Origin: Companilactobacillus mishanensis
GTDB lineage: Bacteria > Bacillota > Bacilli > Lactobacillales > Lactobacillaceae
Length of the DNA stretch: 64,000 bases
Assembly: GCF_003946505.1 (NCBI RefSeq)
Contig: NZ_RHON01000001.1
Coordinates: 62,001-126,000, forward strand
Direction: 5' to 3'
Made by a program: the position numbers and the translations under genes
Part shown: positions 18,491 through 26,987 of the stretch, piece after piece
Numbering within the stretch: position 1 is the first letter of the stretch
Layout: every line of letters begins with the position of its first letter
The notes under the pieces: generated by a model
What the model was told of the DNA's origin: nothing
Database searches by the model: none
The model's input: the letters and a program-made list of their open reading frames with translations, nothing else

Positions 18491-19666
18491 GTGAAAAAAT
18501 TAAAGCTAATTGACCTTTGGATCGTCGTTCCTTATGTGATTCTTTTAGGGATCGGTATCGTTATGGTCTATTCTGCCAGTTTTTATAATAATATGATGCA
18601 AGGTGGTAGCACCACACAATATCTTTTGAAGCAGACTTTATATGCTTTGCTGGGTGCTTTTATCTGTTTTATTGTTTATATGCTCAAGGCAAAAGTATTA
18701 AAGGGAAGAGGTCTCTTAAGTCTTCTTGGTGGTATAACTTGGTTTTCATTACTGTTTTTGGTAATAAGGGCAAGAATTAATCCAAGCAGTAATATTAATG
18801 GTGCTTCTGCATGGATCAATTTGGGGTTAATAAATTTTCAGCCACTAGAATTAGCCAAACTTGTTTTGATAATGTATTTAGCCTTAGTATTGGCGATAAA
18901 ACAAAATAAAATGAATGACATCGACGGATTTAGAAGTTTATGGCAAGCTAACAAGGTACCGTTGATTTTCATTTTGACCATGATAATAATGGTCGTAGTT
19001 CAACCTGATTTTGGTGGAGCTTTAATTTTAATTGTGTTGAGTTTGGTGTTGATTTCAGCATCTACTATACCTTCCAATTTAATTTGGAAACTCGATGGTT
19101 CATTAATAGCTATGGTTACTGCTGCATTAGTGTTCCTATTTACAGCAAAACCAGGATTCTTTATTCATAATTATCAGTATCAACGATTTTTGGCCATGCA
19201 ACATCCATTCGAATTAGAGAGGACGTCTGGGGCACAGATCGTAAATTCATTCTATGCCATCAGTAACGGTGGATTCTTTGGAGTAGGTTTAGGAAACAGT
19301 ATTCAAAAAAGAGGTTATTTACCAGAACCTCATACCGATTTCATTTTATCTATCATCAGTGAAGAATTAGGTGTTTTTGGAGTATTGATCATTCTTTGCT
19401 TATTGGCCATGATAGTTTTGAGAATCGTCCTTGTAGGATTACGCTCAAAAAGTACATATAATTCATTAGTTTTGTATGGAATTGCTACAATGCTCATGTC
19501 ACAAATCATTTTAAATGTTGGTGGATTATTAGGATATATTCCTTTGACCGGTGTTACATTGCCATTTATTAGTTATGGTGGTTCAAGTATATTGGTCTTA
19601 TCCGCAGCATTAGGTATCGTACTCAATTTGGAGGCGACAGCAAAGTTTGATTCAATCGAAAAATAA
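18491..19666 (+). CDS. ftsW: SEDS peptidoglycan polymerase FtsW
   Basis: A 391-aa SEDS glycosyltransferase with about ten membrane spans that polymerises lipid II. Signature segments are NGASAWINLG, QPLELAKL, VVQPDFGGALIL, GGFFGVGLGNSIQKRGYLPE, HTDFILSIISEELG and the C-terminal PLTGVTLPFISYGGSS. FtsW and RodA are hard to separate by eye; the position next to ylbG, rsmD and coaD suits FtsW. The long frame upstream (from 18299, overlapping typA) is spurious: GGGAG at 18480-18484 points to the GTG at 18491. Confidence 0.85.
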   Translation: MKKLKLIDLWIVVPYVILLGIGIVMVYSASFYNNMMQGGSTTQYLLKQTLYALLGAFICFIVYMLKAKVLKGRGLLSLLGGITWFSLLFLVIRARINPSSNINGASAWINLGLINFQPLELAKLVLIMYLALVLAIKQNKMNDIDGFRSLWQANKVPLIFILTMIIMVVVQPDFGGALILIVLSLVLISASTIPSNLIWKLDGSLIAMVTAALVFLFTAKPGFFIHNYQYQRFLAMQHPFELERTSGAQIVNSFYAISNGGFFGVGLGNSIQKRGYLPEPHTDFILSIISEELGVFGVLIILCLLAMIVLRIVLVGLRSKSTYNSLVLYGIATMLMSQIILNVGGLLGYIPLTGVTLPFISYGGSSILVLSAALGIVLNLEATAKFDSIEK

Positions 19667-19676
19667 AGGTGATTTA

Positions 19677-19958
19677 ATGTTTAAAAAAGTAGAACGTCAA
19701 GCACTTTATGTTTGGCTCTATTCCATGAAATGGAAAAAGAAGTTACAACATTATGGGACTATTTACTATAGTTCACCCAAAATGAAATATGTAATGCTTT
19801 ATGTCAATACCAGCAGATTGGCTGATGTCAAAAAAGAACTTACGACTAAAAAATATGTTAAAAGAATATCTTTGGCACATCGTAAGGAACTTGATGAACA
19901 TTATGATTTGGCTGATGTCAGAAAAGCTGAAAAATTTACCGAAGGTGGAGAAGAATGA
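19677..19958 (+). CDS. YlbG family protein (DUF2129/UPF0298)
   Basis: A 93-aa conserved Firmicute protein of unknown function, with the family's R-Q-A-L-Y-V-W-L-Y start and the GTIYYSSPKMKYVMLYVN core. The ATG is placed by AAAGGTGA 4-5 nt upstream. It overlaps rsmD by 4 bp (ATGA), the same order as ylbG-ylbH in Bacillus. Confidence 0.9.
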   Translation: MFKKVERQALYVWLYSMKWKKKLQHYGTIYYSSPKMKYVMLYVNTSRLADVKKELTTKKYVKRISLAHRKELDEHYDLADVRKAEKFTEGGEE

Positions 19959-20509
19959 AAGTCGTATCTGGAGCTTTTGGTGGTCTAAATTTAAAACCAG
20001 TTCCTGGAAAAAACACTCGTCCAACTTCTGGGAAGGTCAAGGAAGCCATGTTTAGTATGATCACTCCATACTTTAACGGTGGAATCGCTTTGGACCTTTT
20101 TGCTGGAACAGGGTCGCTGGGAATTGAAGCAGTTTCTCGAGGCTATGAAAAGGCATATTTAGTAGATAAAGCCTATAAAGCAATTAATGTAATTCATGAG
20201 AACGTTGAAAAAACACATCACGAAGAACAATTTGTTGTAGTAAAATCATCGGCAACTGAAGCATTAAAATCATTTGCTGAACAGTCAGTGAAATTTGACT
20301 TAGTTTTTCTGGACCCACCATATAGAATGAAGATCACTGAAAATCTAATTAAAGATATGATTTCAAATCAACAATTAAATGAGGGTGCTGTTATTGTTGA
20401 TGAAACCGATTATGAAGTAGATTTATCTGAAATGGATAATTTAAGTTTGATCAAAAAGAAGGATTACAAAGATACAATGGTTGCGTTGTATCAGTACGGA
20501 GGAAATTGA
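19955..20509 (+). CDS. rsmD: 16S rRNA (guanine966-N2)-methyltransferase
   Basis: A 184-aa SAM-dependent Rossmann methyltransferase that modifies G966 of 16S rRNA. SAM motif DLFAGTGSLGIEAVSRG is near residues 45-61 and the catalytic DPPY near 122. The RPTSGKVKEAMFSM N-terminal segment is RsmD-specific. It is coupled to ylbG (ATGA) and to coaD (TGATG). Confidence 0.93.
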   Translation: MKVVSGAFGGLNLKPVPGKNTRPTSGKVKEAMFSMITPYFNGGIALDLFAGTGSLGIEAVSRGYEKAYLVDKAYKAINVIHENVEKTHHEEQFVVVKSSATEALKSFAEQSVKFDLVFLDPPYRMKITENLIKDMISNQQLNEGAVIVDETDYEVDLSEMDNLSLIKKKDYKDTMVALYQYGGN

Positions 20510-21003
20510 TGTCAGAAAGAATTGGATTGTACGCAGGCAGTTTTGACCCAGTGACTAACGGACATTTGGATATTATTAGGAGAGCTTCAAAGCTATTTGA
20601 TAAGGTAATAGTGGCAACAATGACCAATACAAAAAAGACTTATCTCTTTAACTATGAAGAAAAGAAGTCTTTTATTGAAAATGAAATTAGTGATTTGGAT
20701 AACGTTATTGTTATTGACGGTAAGGATCAACTAACAACTGGCCTTGCAAAAAAATACAATGCACGTTTTCTGGTCAGATCAATGAGAAACTCGGATGATT
20801 TTGGTTATGAATCCGGAGTGGCTACGATCAATAAAGTATTAGACGATGATATTGAAACAGTATTTTTATTGGCAGATTATCGCTATACAAATATTTCATC
20901 ATCAATGATCAAAGAGGTTGCAAGATTCGATGGGGACATTTCTCAATTAGTCCCTGAACTTGTAGCCCAAGAATTGAAAAAACGGTTGAGAAAGGTAAAC
21001 TAG
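20509..21003 (+). CDS. coaD: Phosphopantetheine adenylyltransferase
   Basis: A 164-aa nucleotidyltransferase for the penultimate step of coenzyme A synthesis. The T/HxGH-type motif is GSFDPVTNGH (10-19), with RSMRNSDDFGYE and the C-terminal ISSSMIKEVA. The ATG overlaps the rsmD stop (TGATG), with GGAGG 5 nt upstream. Confidence 0.96.
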   Translation: MSERIGLYAGSFDPVTNGHLDIIRRASKLFDKVIVATMTNTKKTYLFNYEEKKSFIENEISDLDNVIVIDGKDQLTTGLAKKYNARFLVRSMRNSDDFGYESGVATINKVLDDDIETVFLLADYRYTNISSSMIKEVARFDGDISQLVPELVAQELKKRLRKVN

Positions 21004-21006
21004 CCA

Positions 21007-22047
21007 TTGAAATTCAACAAAACACGCAATAAAGTAATTGGCGCCATATTCATTGTTATTGTAGTATTGCTATTTTTTATGTTCCCAACCAAATACTATT
21101 TGGAAGTTCCAGGAAGCGCGGAACCGACCTCACAATATGTGAAAGTTGATGGCAAACACGACAAGAAGAAAGGTGATTTGCTTTTAACAACAGTTGGACT
21201 AGTTAAAGGAACACCTTTCACCTTGTTAAAATCATTGGGGAATGACTTTGAGACTATTTCTCCTCAGGATGAGTTAATGGGTGGTGAAACATCGCAACAA
21301 TATTTCCAAGTTCAACAGTATTATATGAAGTCGGCGACAAACAGTGCGATTCAAGCTGCCTACAGTAAGGCACATAAACCTTTCACCAAAGAGTATAAAG
21401 GTGTTTATGTAATGGATATTACTAATAATTCCAATTTCCAAGGGAAGCTGGAAGTTGGAGATACCATTAATGCTATTGATGGATACAAATTTCATAGTTC
21501 GACACAATTCATTAATTATGTGAAAAAGTTGAAAAAAACCGCTACAGTCAAAATTAACTTCATTCGTGATGGCGAGAAAAAAGAGGCTAAAGGTACACTT
21601 GTTAAGTTGCAAGATACCAAGCGTCATGGGTTAGGAATAACTTTAACTGATGATACAGTCGCAAAGGGTACTCCACCAACTGTCATCAATGCTGGCCAAA
21701 TTGGAGGACCGTCAGCTGGTCTGATGTTTACACTACAAGTGTATTCACAAATAGCTAATAAGAACCTTAAAAAAGGTAGAACGGTTGCTGGTACCGGTAC
21801 GATAAGCCCAGATGGAACAGTTGGACCAATCGGTGGTATCGATAAAAAGGTTTACGCAGCGTCTGCCGAAGGAGCAACCATATTCTTTGCGCCAAATGAC
21901 CCTGTAACTAAAGAAATTAAGAAATATGATCCAACATATGTGAATAATTACAACTTAGCCAAACAAGCCGCTAAGAAGATACATACAAAGATGAAAATCG
22001 TTCCAGTTAAAAAATTGGACGATGCAATCAATTATTTAGAAAAATAA
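21007..22047 (+). CDS. sepM: SepM/YlbL-type PDZ and Lon-like serine protease
   Basis: A 346-aa membrane-anchored protease: N-terminal span (about residues 12-28), a PDZ domain (about 125-205) and a Lon-type catalytic domain with the Ser in GGPSAGLM (about residue 236) and the Lys in GGIDKKVYAA (about 280). In streptococci SepM trims the competence pheromone CSP; Bacillus YlbL works with CtpA in degrading the cell-division inhibitor YneA. It precedes comEA and comEC here, though a terminator separates them. The start is TTG 3 bp after coaD. Confidence 0.88.
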   Translation: MKFNKTRNKVIGAIFIVIVVLLFFMFPTKYYLEVPGSAEPTSQYVKVDGKHDKKKGDLLLTTVGLVKGTPFTLLKSLGNDFETISPQDELMGGETSQQYFQVQQYYMKSATNSAIQAAYSKAHKPFTKEYKGVYVMDITNNSNFQGKLEVGDTINAIDGYKFHSSTQFINYVKKLKKTATVKINFIRDGEKKEAKGTLVKLQDTKRHGLGITLTDDTVAKGTPPTVINAGQIGGPSAGLMFTLQVYSQIANKNLKKGRTVAGTGTISPDGTVGPIGGIDKKVYAASAEGATIFFAPNDPVTKEIKKYDPTYVNNYNLAKQAAKKIHTKMKIVPVKKLDDAINYLEK

Positions 22048-22078
22048 AACAATCAGTCGAAAGACTGGTTGTTTTTTT
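22048..22078 (+). terminator. Terminator after sepM
   Basis: AACAATCAGTC/GACTGGTTGTT stem (11 bp, one G-U pair), GAAA tetraloop and seven T. Confidence 0.88.
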
Positions 22079-22104
22079 GCGTAATATACTTTGAGGTGAT
22101 TTTA

Positions 22105-22728
22105 ATGGAAAAAATTATTGAAAAGCTAAAAGAGTATAAAATTGTAGTTCTTACGTGCTTGGTAATGCTTTTGGGAGTCATGTATTTGAATGTGAATGGC
22201 AATAAAAAGAGCCAAGTAACTGAAACTAAACCCATGACTGAAGTTGTTCAAAAAAAGGATCCTATGAAGAGCAAAGAAAATGAACCCAAGAATATGATGG
22301 TCGATGTTCAAGGTGAGGTAAAACATCCAGGTGTATTTAAGATGAATAAAGGATCTATTGTCTTAGATGCTGTCAAAATGGCAGGAGGAATAACTGAAAG
22401 TGGTGATATTAGACAAGTTAATCAAGCTCAAAGAGTGACAGATGCCATGCAAATTTATATTCCACACATTGGAGAAAAATCAGCTGTTGCTAGTGGAAAT
22501 ACAAATTCTGGTTCTCAGTCCGGTGATAAATCCAAAACACAGGTAAACATTAACACGGCAGCAGTCGAAGACTTTCAATCAGTGTCTGGTATTGGTCCGA
22601 AGAAGGCTGAAAAAATTATTGAGTTCAGAGAAAAGAATGGAAATTTTGCTCAGTTAGAAGATTTAACAAAGGTCAGTGGGATAGGTGACAAGACTTTAGA
22701 GACACTCCGTGATTCATTGACAGTATAA
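22105..22728 (+). CDS. comEA: Competence DNA-binding protein ComEA
   Basis: A 207-aa surface DNA receptor of the transformation machinery. There is an N-terminal membrane anchor (about residues 12-28), a SLBB domain (about 68-125, DVQGEVKHPGVF) and a C-terminal double helix-hairpin-helix domain (about 145-207, NINTAAVEDFQSVSGIGPKK). The start is placed by GAGGTGA. It is the first gene of the comE operon; no comEB lies between it and comEC. Confidence 0.93.
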   Translation: MEKIIEKLKEYKIVVLTCLVMLLGVMYLNVNGNKKSQVTETKPMTEVVQKKDPMKSKENEPKNMMVDVQGEVKHPGVFKMNKGSIVLDAVKMAGGITESGDIRQVNQAQRVTDAMQIYIPHIGEKSAVASGNTNSGSQSGDKSKTQVNINTAAVEDFQSVSGIGPKKAEKIIEFREKNGNFAQLEDLTKVSGIGDKTLETLRDSLTV

Positions 22729-24986
22729 TGAGAAATAACTGGATTTTCCCAGCGATGTTGGTTACCTTGCTGTCATTTTGGTATTTTACAAGTAATAATT
22801 TATTAAATGGAATATTGATCGTATTTGTTTTATTGCGTATTTGCTTTTTAAAGAACACCAGGATTCTCATTGTTGTACTATTTTTAGGAGCCATATTTGC
22901 ATTTAAATTTGAAACAGTTCAGCAAAGCCTATTAAATTCGGCAACAATTGAAAATTTGAGCAAAGTCACTATATTTCCGGATAAAATCAAAGTTAATGGA
23001 GACTTGTTGTCTGGTGATGCTGTGACAAAGCAGGGTACTGTAAAATTTCTATACAAAATTCCAACTGAAAAAGAAGCAATGTACTGGAAGAAAATTTCCG
23101 ACCCAATCGATGCCGACGTATTTGTTAAAAGTATTGATAAAATAGAAGGACCCAGAAATCCTGGTGAATATAATTTTAAATTATATTCAAATCATCGGCA
23201 GATATTTTATAATGCAAAGTTTTCAAAGATTAATATGCCAACATTGCATGAACCACACGGAATTTTTGAGAAAATAAATGTTTTACGAATACATTCAATA
23301 AAGTATCTTGACAGTTTGCCTAAGTGGATCAGGATACATACCCAAAATTTGTTGATAGGCTACTCTGGTAACGATGAGTCTGATTTTTTCAAGACACTTA
23401 GTGTCTTAGGAGTCATTCATTTATTTAGTTTATCTGGCTTACATATACTTATTTTGGTCAACATGTTTTTGAAGTTTACATCCTTACTGAAAGTTACCAG
23501 AGAAGCTGCAGAGTACATATTGTTAACCATATTGCCAATTTATGGTGTGTTTGTGGGATCTAAAACTGGTATTTGGCGAGCTATCGTACTTACATTGGTT
23601 GCAATTATTGTCAAAAAATTGGAAATCAAACTTAGTAAATTAGATGTATTTTCCATCACGATATTGATATGCGAGTTAGTTAATCCGTTTGCGGTGACTG
23701 AAATGGGTGGCCAATTGAGTTTTCTTTTGTCGTTAGCTCTCATTTTTTTGAATGCAGGTTCATTTATTGCGTCTACTTTCAAAATGAATATTGTCAGTGT
23801 CCCAATTATTTCTTTCTATACATTTCAATTCAGTTGGTTAACATTAATAATGAACTTAGTGTTTGTTCCTATATTTACTTATATTATTTTGCCGACCACA
23901 ATATTAGCACTGTTTAGTGTAAACAAATTCAATTCATTCTGGCTATGGTTAAATGGATGGTTCGATAAAATGTATTCATTGATGGGATTAATTTCCACGG
24001 ATAGTCGTTTTGCATTCACTACAGGACAAATATCTATTTGGCTGGTAGTTGTAATGATAATTCTGTCGTTTTACTTTATTGAGCGAAAGAAAATATATGA
24101 TAAGTTTTTAATTGAATTCATTGTCGTGTTTTCCATTTCAGTATTCTTGATCAAAGTTCCTATGTTTGGGTCAGTCTCGTTGATTGACGTTGGACAAGGA
24201 GATAGTATTTTAATCACAACTCCTCTCACTCGCAAGACAGTTTTGATCGATACTGGAGGAAAATTGGCCTTTCCAGTTAAACCCTGGCAGAGAAGAATTA
24301 GTATGAATCAAGTAGAGACTAGTACTATTCCAGTTTTAAAATCTAAGGGAATCACACACATAGATAGAGTTTTTCTTTCACACAAAGATGTTGATCATAT
24401 TGGTAATCTTGAAACCTTGTTGACTAAATTTCCAGTGGATGAAGTTAGTTTTGGAAGTGGATTAAATACAAATCAGAGAATTAAAGATATCATGAATGCT
24501 CATAAAGATGTGAAGTTTTCAGCTTTAGAAAGTGGTGATCACCTTGATTTAGGGAATATAGGTTGGAATATCTTATGGCCAAGTAAGCCTAGTATTGGTG
24601 AAAACGGTGATTCTTTAACTATTCTTGCAAATATAAAAGGGACAAATTGGCTGTTTACTGGTGATCTGGATATCGAGAATGAGAATAAAATAATTGCGGC
24701 AAATCATTTTCATGTTGATTATTTAAAAGCCGGGCATCATGGTTCGAAGACTGCAAGTGGAGACAAACTATTGGAAGAGATACGTCCACAATGGGCATTG
24801 ATTTCAGCCGGGGTCAATAACCGATATGGTCATCCTAATAAGGAGACTATTGATAGATTTGATACTCACAAGATTGCACATGTGAACACTGCTGATTATG
24901 GTATGATAACTTGGTATTACTTTCCATTTGATCAACATACAGAGCTAAAAGGATATTTGAAGGGTGAATTGATTGAAGCTAAATGA
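22728..24986 (+). CDS. comEC: DNA uptake channel ComEC
   Basis: A 752-aa polytopic protein thought to transport one DNA strand across the membrane. It has an N-terminal DUF4131 region, the competence domain with multiple spans (GVIHLFSLSGLHI near residue 228) and a C-terminal metallo-beta-lactamase-like nuclease domain (DVGQGDSI near 486, SHKDVDHIGN near 550, AGHHGSKTASG near 671). The length is normal and the frame intact, so the uptake machinery may be functional. The ATG shares one base with the comEA stop codon and has no good ribosome site, which points to translational coupling. Confidence 0.93.
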   Translation: MRNNWIFPAMLVTLLSFWYFTSNNLLNGILIVFVLLRICFLKNTRILIVVLFLGAIFAFKFETVQQSLLNSATIENLSKVTIFPDKIKVNGDLLSGDAVTKQGTVKFLYKIPTEKEAMYWKKISDPIDADVFVKSIDKIEGPRNPGEYNFKLYSNHRQIFYNAKFSKINMPTLHEPHGIFEKINVLRIHSIKYLDSLPKWIRIHTQNLLIGYSGNDESDFFKTLSVLGVIHLFSLSGLHILILVNMFLKFTSLLKVTREAAEYILLTILPIYGVFVGSKTGIWRAIVLTLVAIIVKKLEIKLSKLDVFSITILICELVNPFAVTEMGGQLSFLLSLALIFLNAGSFIASTFKMNIVSVPIISFYTFQFSWLTLIMNLVFVPIFTYIILPTTILALFSVNKFNSFWLWLNGWFDKMYSLMGLISTDSRFAFTTGQISIWLVVVMIILSFYFIERKKIYDKFLIEFIVVFSISVFLIKVPMFGSVSLIDVGQGDSILITTPLTRKTVLIDTGGKLAFPVKPWQRRISMNQVETSTIPVLKSKGITHIDRVFLSHKDVDHIGNLETLLTKFPVDEVSFGSGLNTNQRIKDIMNAHKDVKFSALESGDHLDLGNIGWNILWPSKPSIGENGDSLTILANIKGTNWLFTGDLDIENENKIIAANHFHVDYLKAGHHGSKTASGDKLLEEIRPQWALISAGVNNRYGHPNKETIDRFDTHKIAHVNTADYGMITWYYFPFDQHTELKGYLKGELIEAK

Positions 24987-25986
24987 GTTAAAAACAAACT
25001 TAAAGCAGAATAATGTTAGTAACGTTTATTTGGTGACGGGACAAGAGCAGGCATTTATTAAGGACATTAGAAAGTCGTTCAAGAATCTCTTACAACCAGA
25101 AGAACAAGAAATGAACTTTTCTAGTTTTGATTTGAGTGAAATACCAATTGGAGATTTGATCAATGAATCTATCTCAGCACCGTTCTTTGGAGACAGACGG
25201 CTTGTTTTTGCTGAAAACCCATATTTCATGACTGCTGAAAAAGTAAAGCATACAGTTGATCAGGACCCAGAAGTTTTGATCGACTATGTCAAGAACCCAA
25301 CTCCCACGACAATATTAGTCATTTTTGCAACGTATGAAAAATTGGATGCCCGAAAGAAGATTACTAAACAATTAAAAAAAGTGGCAACTCCGATAGATGC
25401 AGGGATGTTAGATAGTCATTTGTTAGCAAAAGCAATTCAACATGAATTGAGTCAAGATGGTTATTCCATTAATGGGGATGCTTTGAATATGCTTATCAGT
25501 AAAACAAAAGGCAATTACTCGCAGACACTTAATCAACTGGATAAATTGAAATTATATGCTTTGAAGTCAAAAATTATCAACGTTGATGCAGTTAATGAAC
25601 TTGTTCCTCAAAGTTTGGATGACAATGTTTTCGATTTGATGAATAGTATTTTAAAAAACGATGTATATAATGCCGAAGATCTATATCATCAGTTTTTATT
25701 GCAAAAAATCGACCCGATATTATTAACTGCAATAATGACCTCACAATTAAGGTCACTGATCCAGACGAGAATACTAAGTAAAAAGGGCTTGTCTGAAGCT
25801 ACTATTGCTAAGCAACTTAAAATACATCCTTATCGAGTTAAAATGTCTTTACAACAATCTAGAAAAATCGGAATGGACAAATTAAGCCTTATGTTTCACG
25901 ATATTGTTAATTTAGATTATCAAGTTAAGTCAGGCCAGGGTGACAAAGAACTCCTTTTTGATTTATTCATCGCAAAATTTGCATAA
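24973..25986 (+). CDS. holA: DNA polymerase III subunit delta
   Basis: A 337-aa clamp-loader delta subunit, which opens the beta clamp. The N-terminal VTGQEQAFIKDIRKSFK and PFFGDRRLV segments and the C-terminal helical collar are typical. The start is TTG, 14 bp inside comEC, with AAGGG about 9 nt upstream. The comEC-holA-rpsT order is conserved in Firmicutes. Confidence 0.93.
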   Translation: MKLNELKTNLKQNNVSNVYLVTGQEQAFIKDIRKSFKNLLQPEEQEMNFSSFDLSEIPIGDLINESISAPFFGDRRLVFAENPYFMTAEKVKHTVDQDPEVLIDYVKNPTPTTILVIFATYEKLDARKKITKQLKKVATPIDAGMLDSHLLAKAIQHELSQDGYSINGDALNMLISKTKGNYSQTLNQLDKLKLYALKSKIINVDAVNELVPQSLDDNVFDLMNSILKNDVYNAEDLYHQFLLQKIDPILLTAIMTSQLRSLIQTRILSKKGLSEATIAKQLKIHPYRVKMSLQQSRKIGMDKLSLMFHDIVNLDYQVKSGQGDKELLFDLFIAKFA

Positions 25987-25991
25987 AAAAA

Positions 25992-26020
25992 GGCCAACCT
26001 ATATTTAAAATAGGTTGGCC
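25992..26020. terminator. Bidirectional terminator holA / rpsT
   Basis: A perfect 11-bp stem (GGCCAACCTAT/ATAGGTTGGCC) with a 7-nt loop. The minus strand has seven T after it; the plus strand has TAATTTTTA. Confidence 0.85.
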
Positions 26021-26032
26021 CTAATTTTTAGC

Positions 26033-26061
26033 AAAAAAAATAAGCAACTAAAGTTGCTTAA
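26033..26061 (-). terminator. Terminator of rpsT
   Basis: On the minus strand the near-perfect stem AAGCAACT/AGTTGCTT is followed by eight T, just beyond the rpsT stop codon. Confidence 0.8.
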
Positions 26062-26068
26062 TGATTGA

Positions 26069-26317
26069 TTAGTTTAATTTTGAAAGTCTTGACTTGTCGC
26101 GGGCAGCTTTGTTAGCTTTGATCAATCCCTTTGATTTTGCCATGTCGATTGCACGTTCAGCGGCTCTGAACAATTCATCTTTATTTTCACCATTGTTAGC
26201 TGCAACAGTTTCAAAGTTTTTGATAGCTGAGCGCATTGCGCTTCTTTGAGCATTGTTGCGAAGGTTAGCCTTGTCGGCACTCTTTACGCGTTTGATAGCT
26301 GATTTAATTTGTGGCAT
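26069..26317 (-). CDS. rpsT: 30S ribosomal protein S20
   Basis: An 82-aa basic, helical ribosomal protein that binds 16S rRNA. The start [20 protein letters not shown] and the [25 protein letters not shown] end (shown only in part) are typical S20. GGAGGTGA lies 6 nt before the ATG. It converges on holA. Confidence 0.96.
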   Translation of the reverse strand: MPQIKSAIKRVKSADKANLRNNAQRSAMRSAIKNFETVAANNGENKDELFRAAERAIDMAKSKGLIKANKAARDKSRLSKLN

Positions 26318-26362
26318 TTATTTCACCTCCGATTTATCGTTTGTTATAAACACAATACGTGT

Positions 26363-26391
26363 ATTATACCCAACGAGAGCATTCAATGCAA
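26363..26391 (-). promoter_or_regulatory. Promoter of rpsT
   Basis: On the minus strand TTGCAT (26391-26386), a 17-nt spacer and a perfect TATAAT (26368-26363). Confidence 0.75.
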
Positions 26392-26416
26392 TGAATACTT
26401 ATAAAAAAAGTCAGCC

Positions 26417-26445
26417 TTGATAAATATTTTTAAATGTAGTAATGT
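26417..26445 (+). promoter_or_regulatory. Promoter of rpsO
   Basis: TTGATA (26417-26422), a 17-nt spacer and TAATGT (26440-26445). An inverted repeat AGTAATGTTAA / TTAACCATTACT (26438-26468) spans the -10 box and the predicted start point. The leader to rpsO is about 80 nt and could contain an S15 autoregulatory structure, which I could not define. Confidence 0.6.
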
Positions 26446-26532
26446 TAATAGCTGTGTTAACCATTACTCTGTTTAGCGAGTCACCAACGTTTTGCATAGT
26501 ATGGCTAAATATAATAGGAAAAGGTGAATAGA

Positions 26533-26802
26533 ATGGCTATTTCAAAAGAACAAAAGAACGAAATCATCAAAAAATATGCACGTAAAGATGGAGATACAGG
26601 TTCTCCAGAAGTACAAGTTGCCGTATTAACTTATGACATCAATGCATTAAACGATCACTTGAAAGTAAACAAGAAGGATCATCATTCATACGTTGGATTA
26701 TTGAAGAAGATCGGTCACCGTCGTAACTTACTTTCATACCTAAGAAACAAAGACGTTCAACGTTATCGTGAACTCATCAAGTCATTAGGTCTACGTCGTT
26801 AA
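26533..26802 (+). CDS. rpsO: 30S ribosomal protein S15
   Basis: An 89-aa primary 16S rRNA-binding protein. [12 protein letters not shown] and [16 protein letters not shown] are diagnostic. The ATG at 26533 follows AAGGTG with 6-nt spacing; the in-frame GTG at 26524 is part of that ribosome site and is rejected. Confidence 0.97.
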   Translation: MAISKEQKNEIIKKYARKDGDTGSPEVQVAVLTYDINALNDHLKVNKKDHHSYVGLLKKIGHRRNLLSYLRNKDVQRYRELIKSLGLRR

Positions 26803-26823
26803 TATATAAATATAAACATAATC

Positions 26824-26856
26824 AAAGAGATTCCTACGGGAATCTCTTTTTTTTTG
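26824..26856 (+). terminator. Terminator of rpsO
   Basis: AAAGAGATTCC/GGGAATCTCTTT stem, 3-nt loop and nine T. Confidence 0.9.
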
Positions 26857-26867
26857 TAATGTTTTTA

Positions 26868-26896
26868 TTGTACTTTACAATGTGATAAGATGTTAT
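26868..26896 (+). promoter_or_regulatory. Promoter of rnjB
   Basis: TTGTAC (26868-26873), a 17-nt spacer and TGTTAT (26891-26896). Predicted +1 is at about 26903. Confidence 0.45.
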
Positions 26897-26902
26897 TCAG
26901 GT

Positions 26903-26969
26903 ATAGCTCAAGTAGTCTGATCAAAGACTTAAAAAAACGCAATTTAAATTGTGATCTATGCTATTTTTA
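26903..26969 (+). ncRNA. Candidate structured leader of rnjB
   Basis: ATAGC (26903-26907) can pair with GCTAT (26960-26964), enclosing an AGTCT/AGACT hairpin (26914-26929) and a short CAAT/ATTG hairpin (26940-26951), with TTTTTA directly after the closing stem. This could be a three-way fold or a weak attenuator. The stems are short, so it may be chance. Confidence 0.25.
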
Positions 26970-26987
26970 CGAAATGAGAGATGAAAA

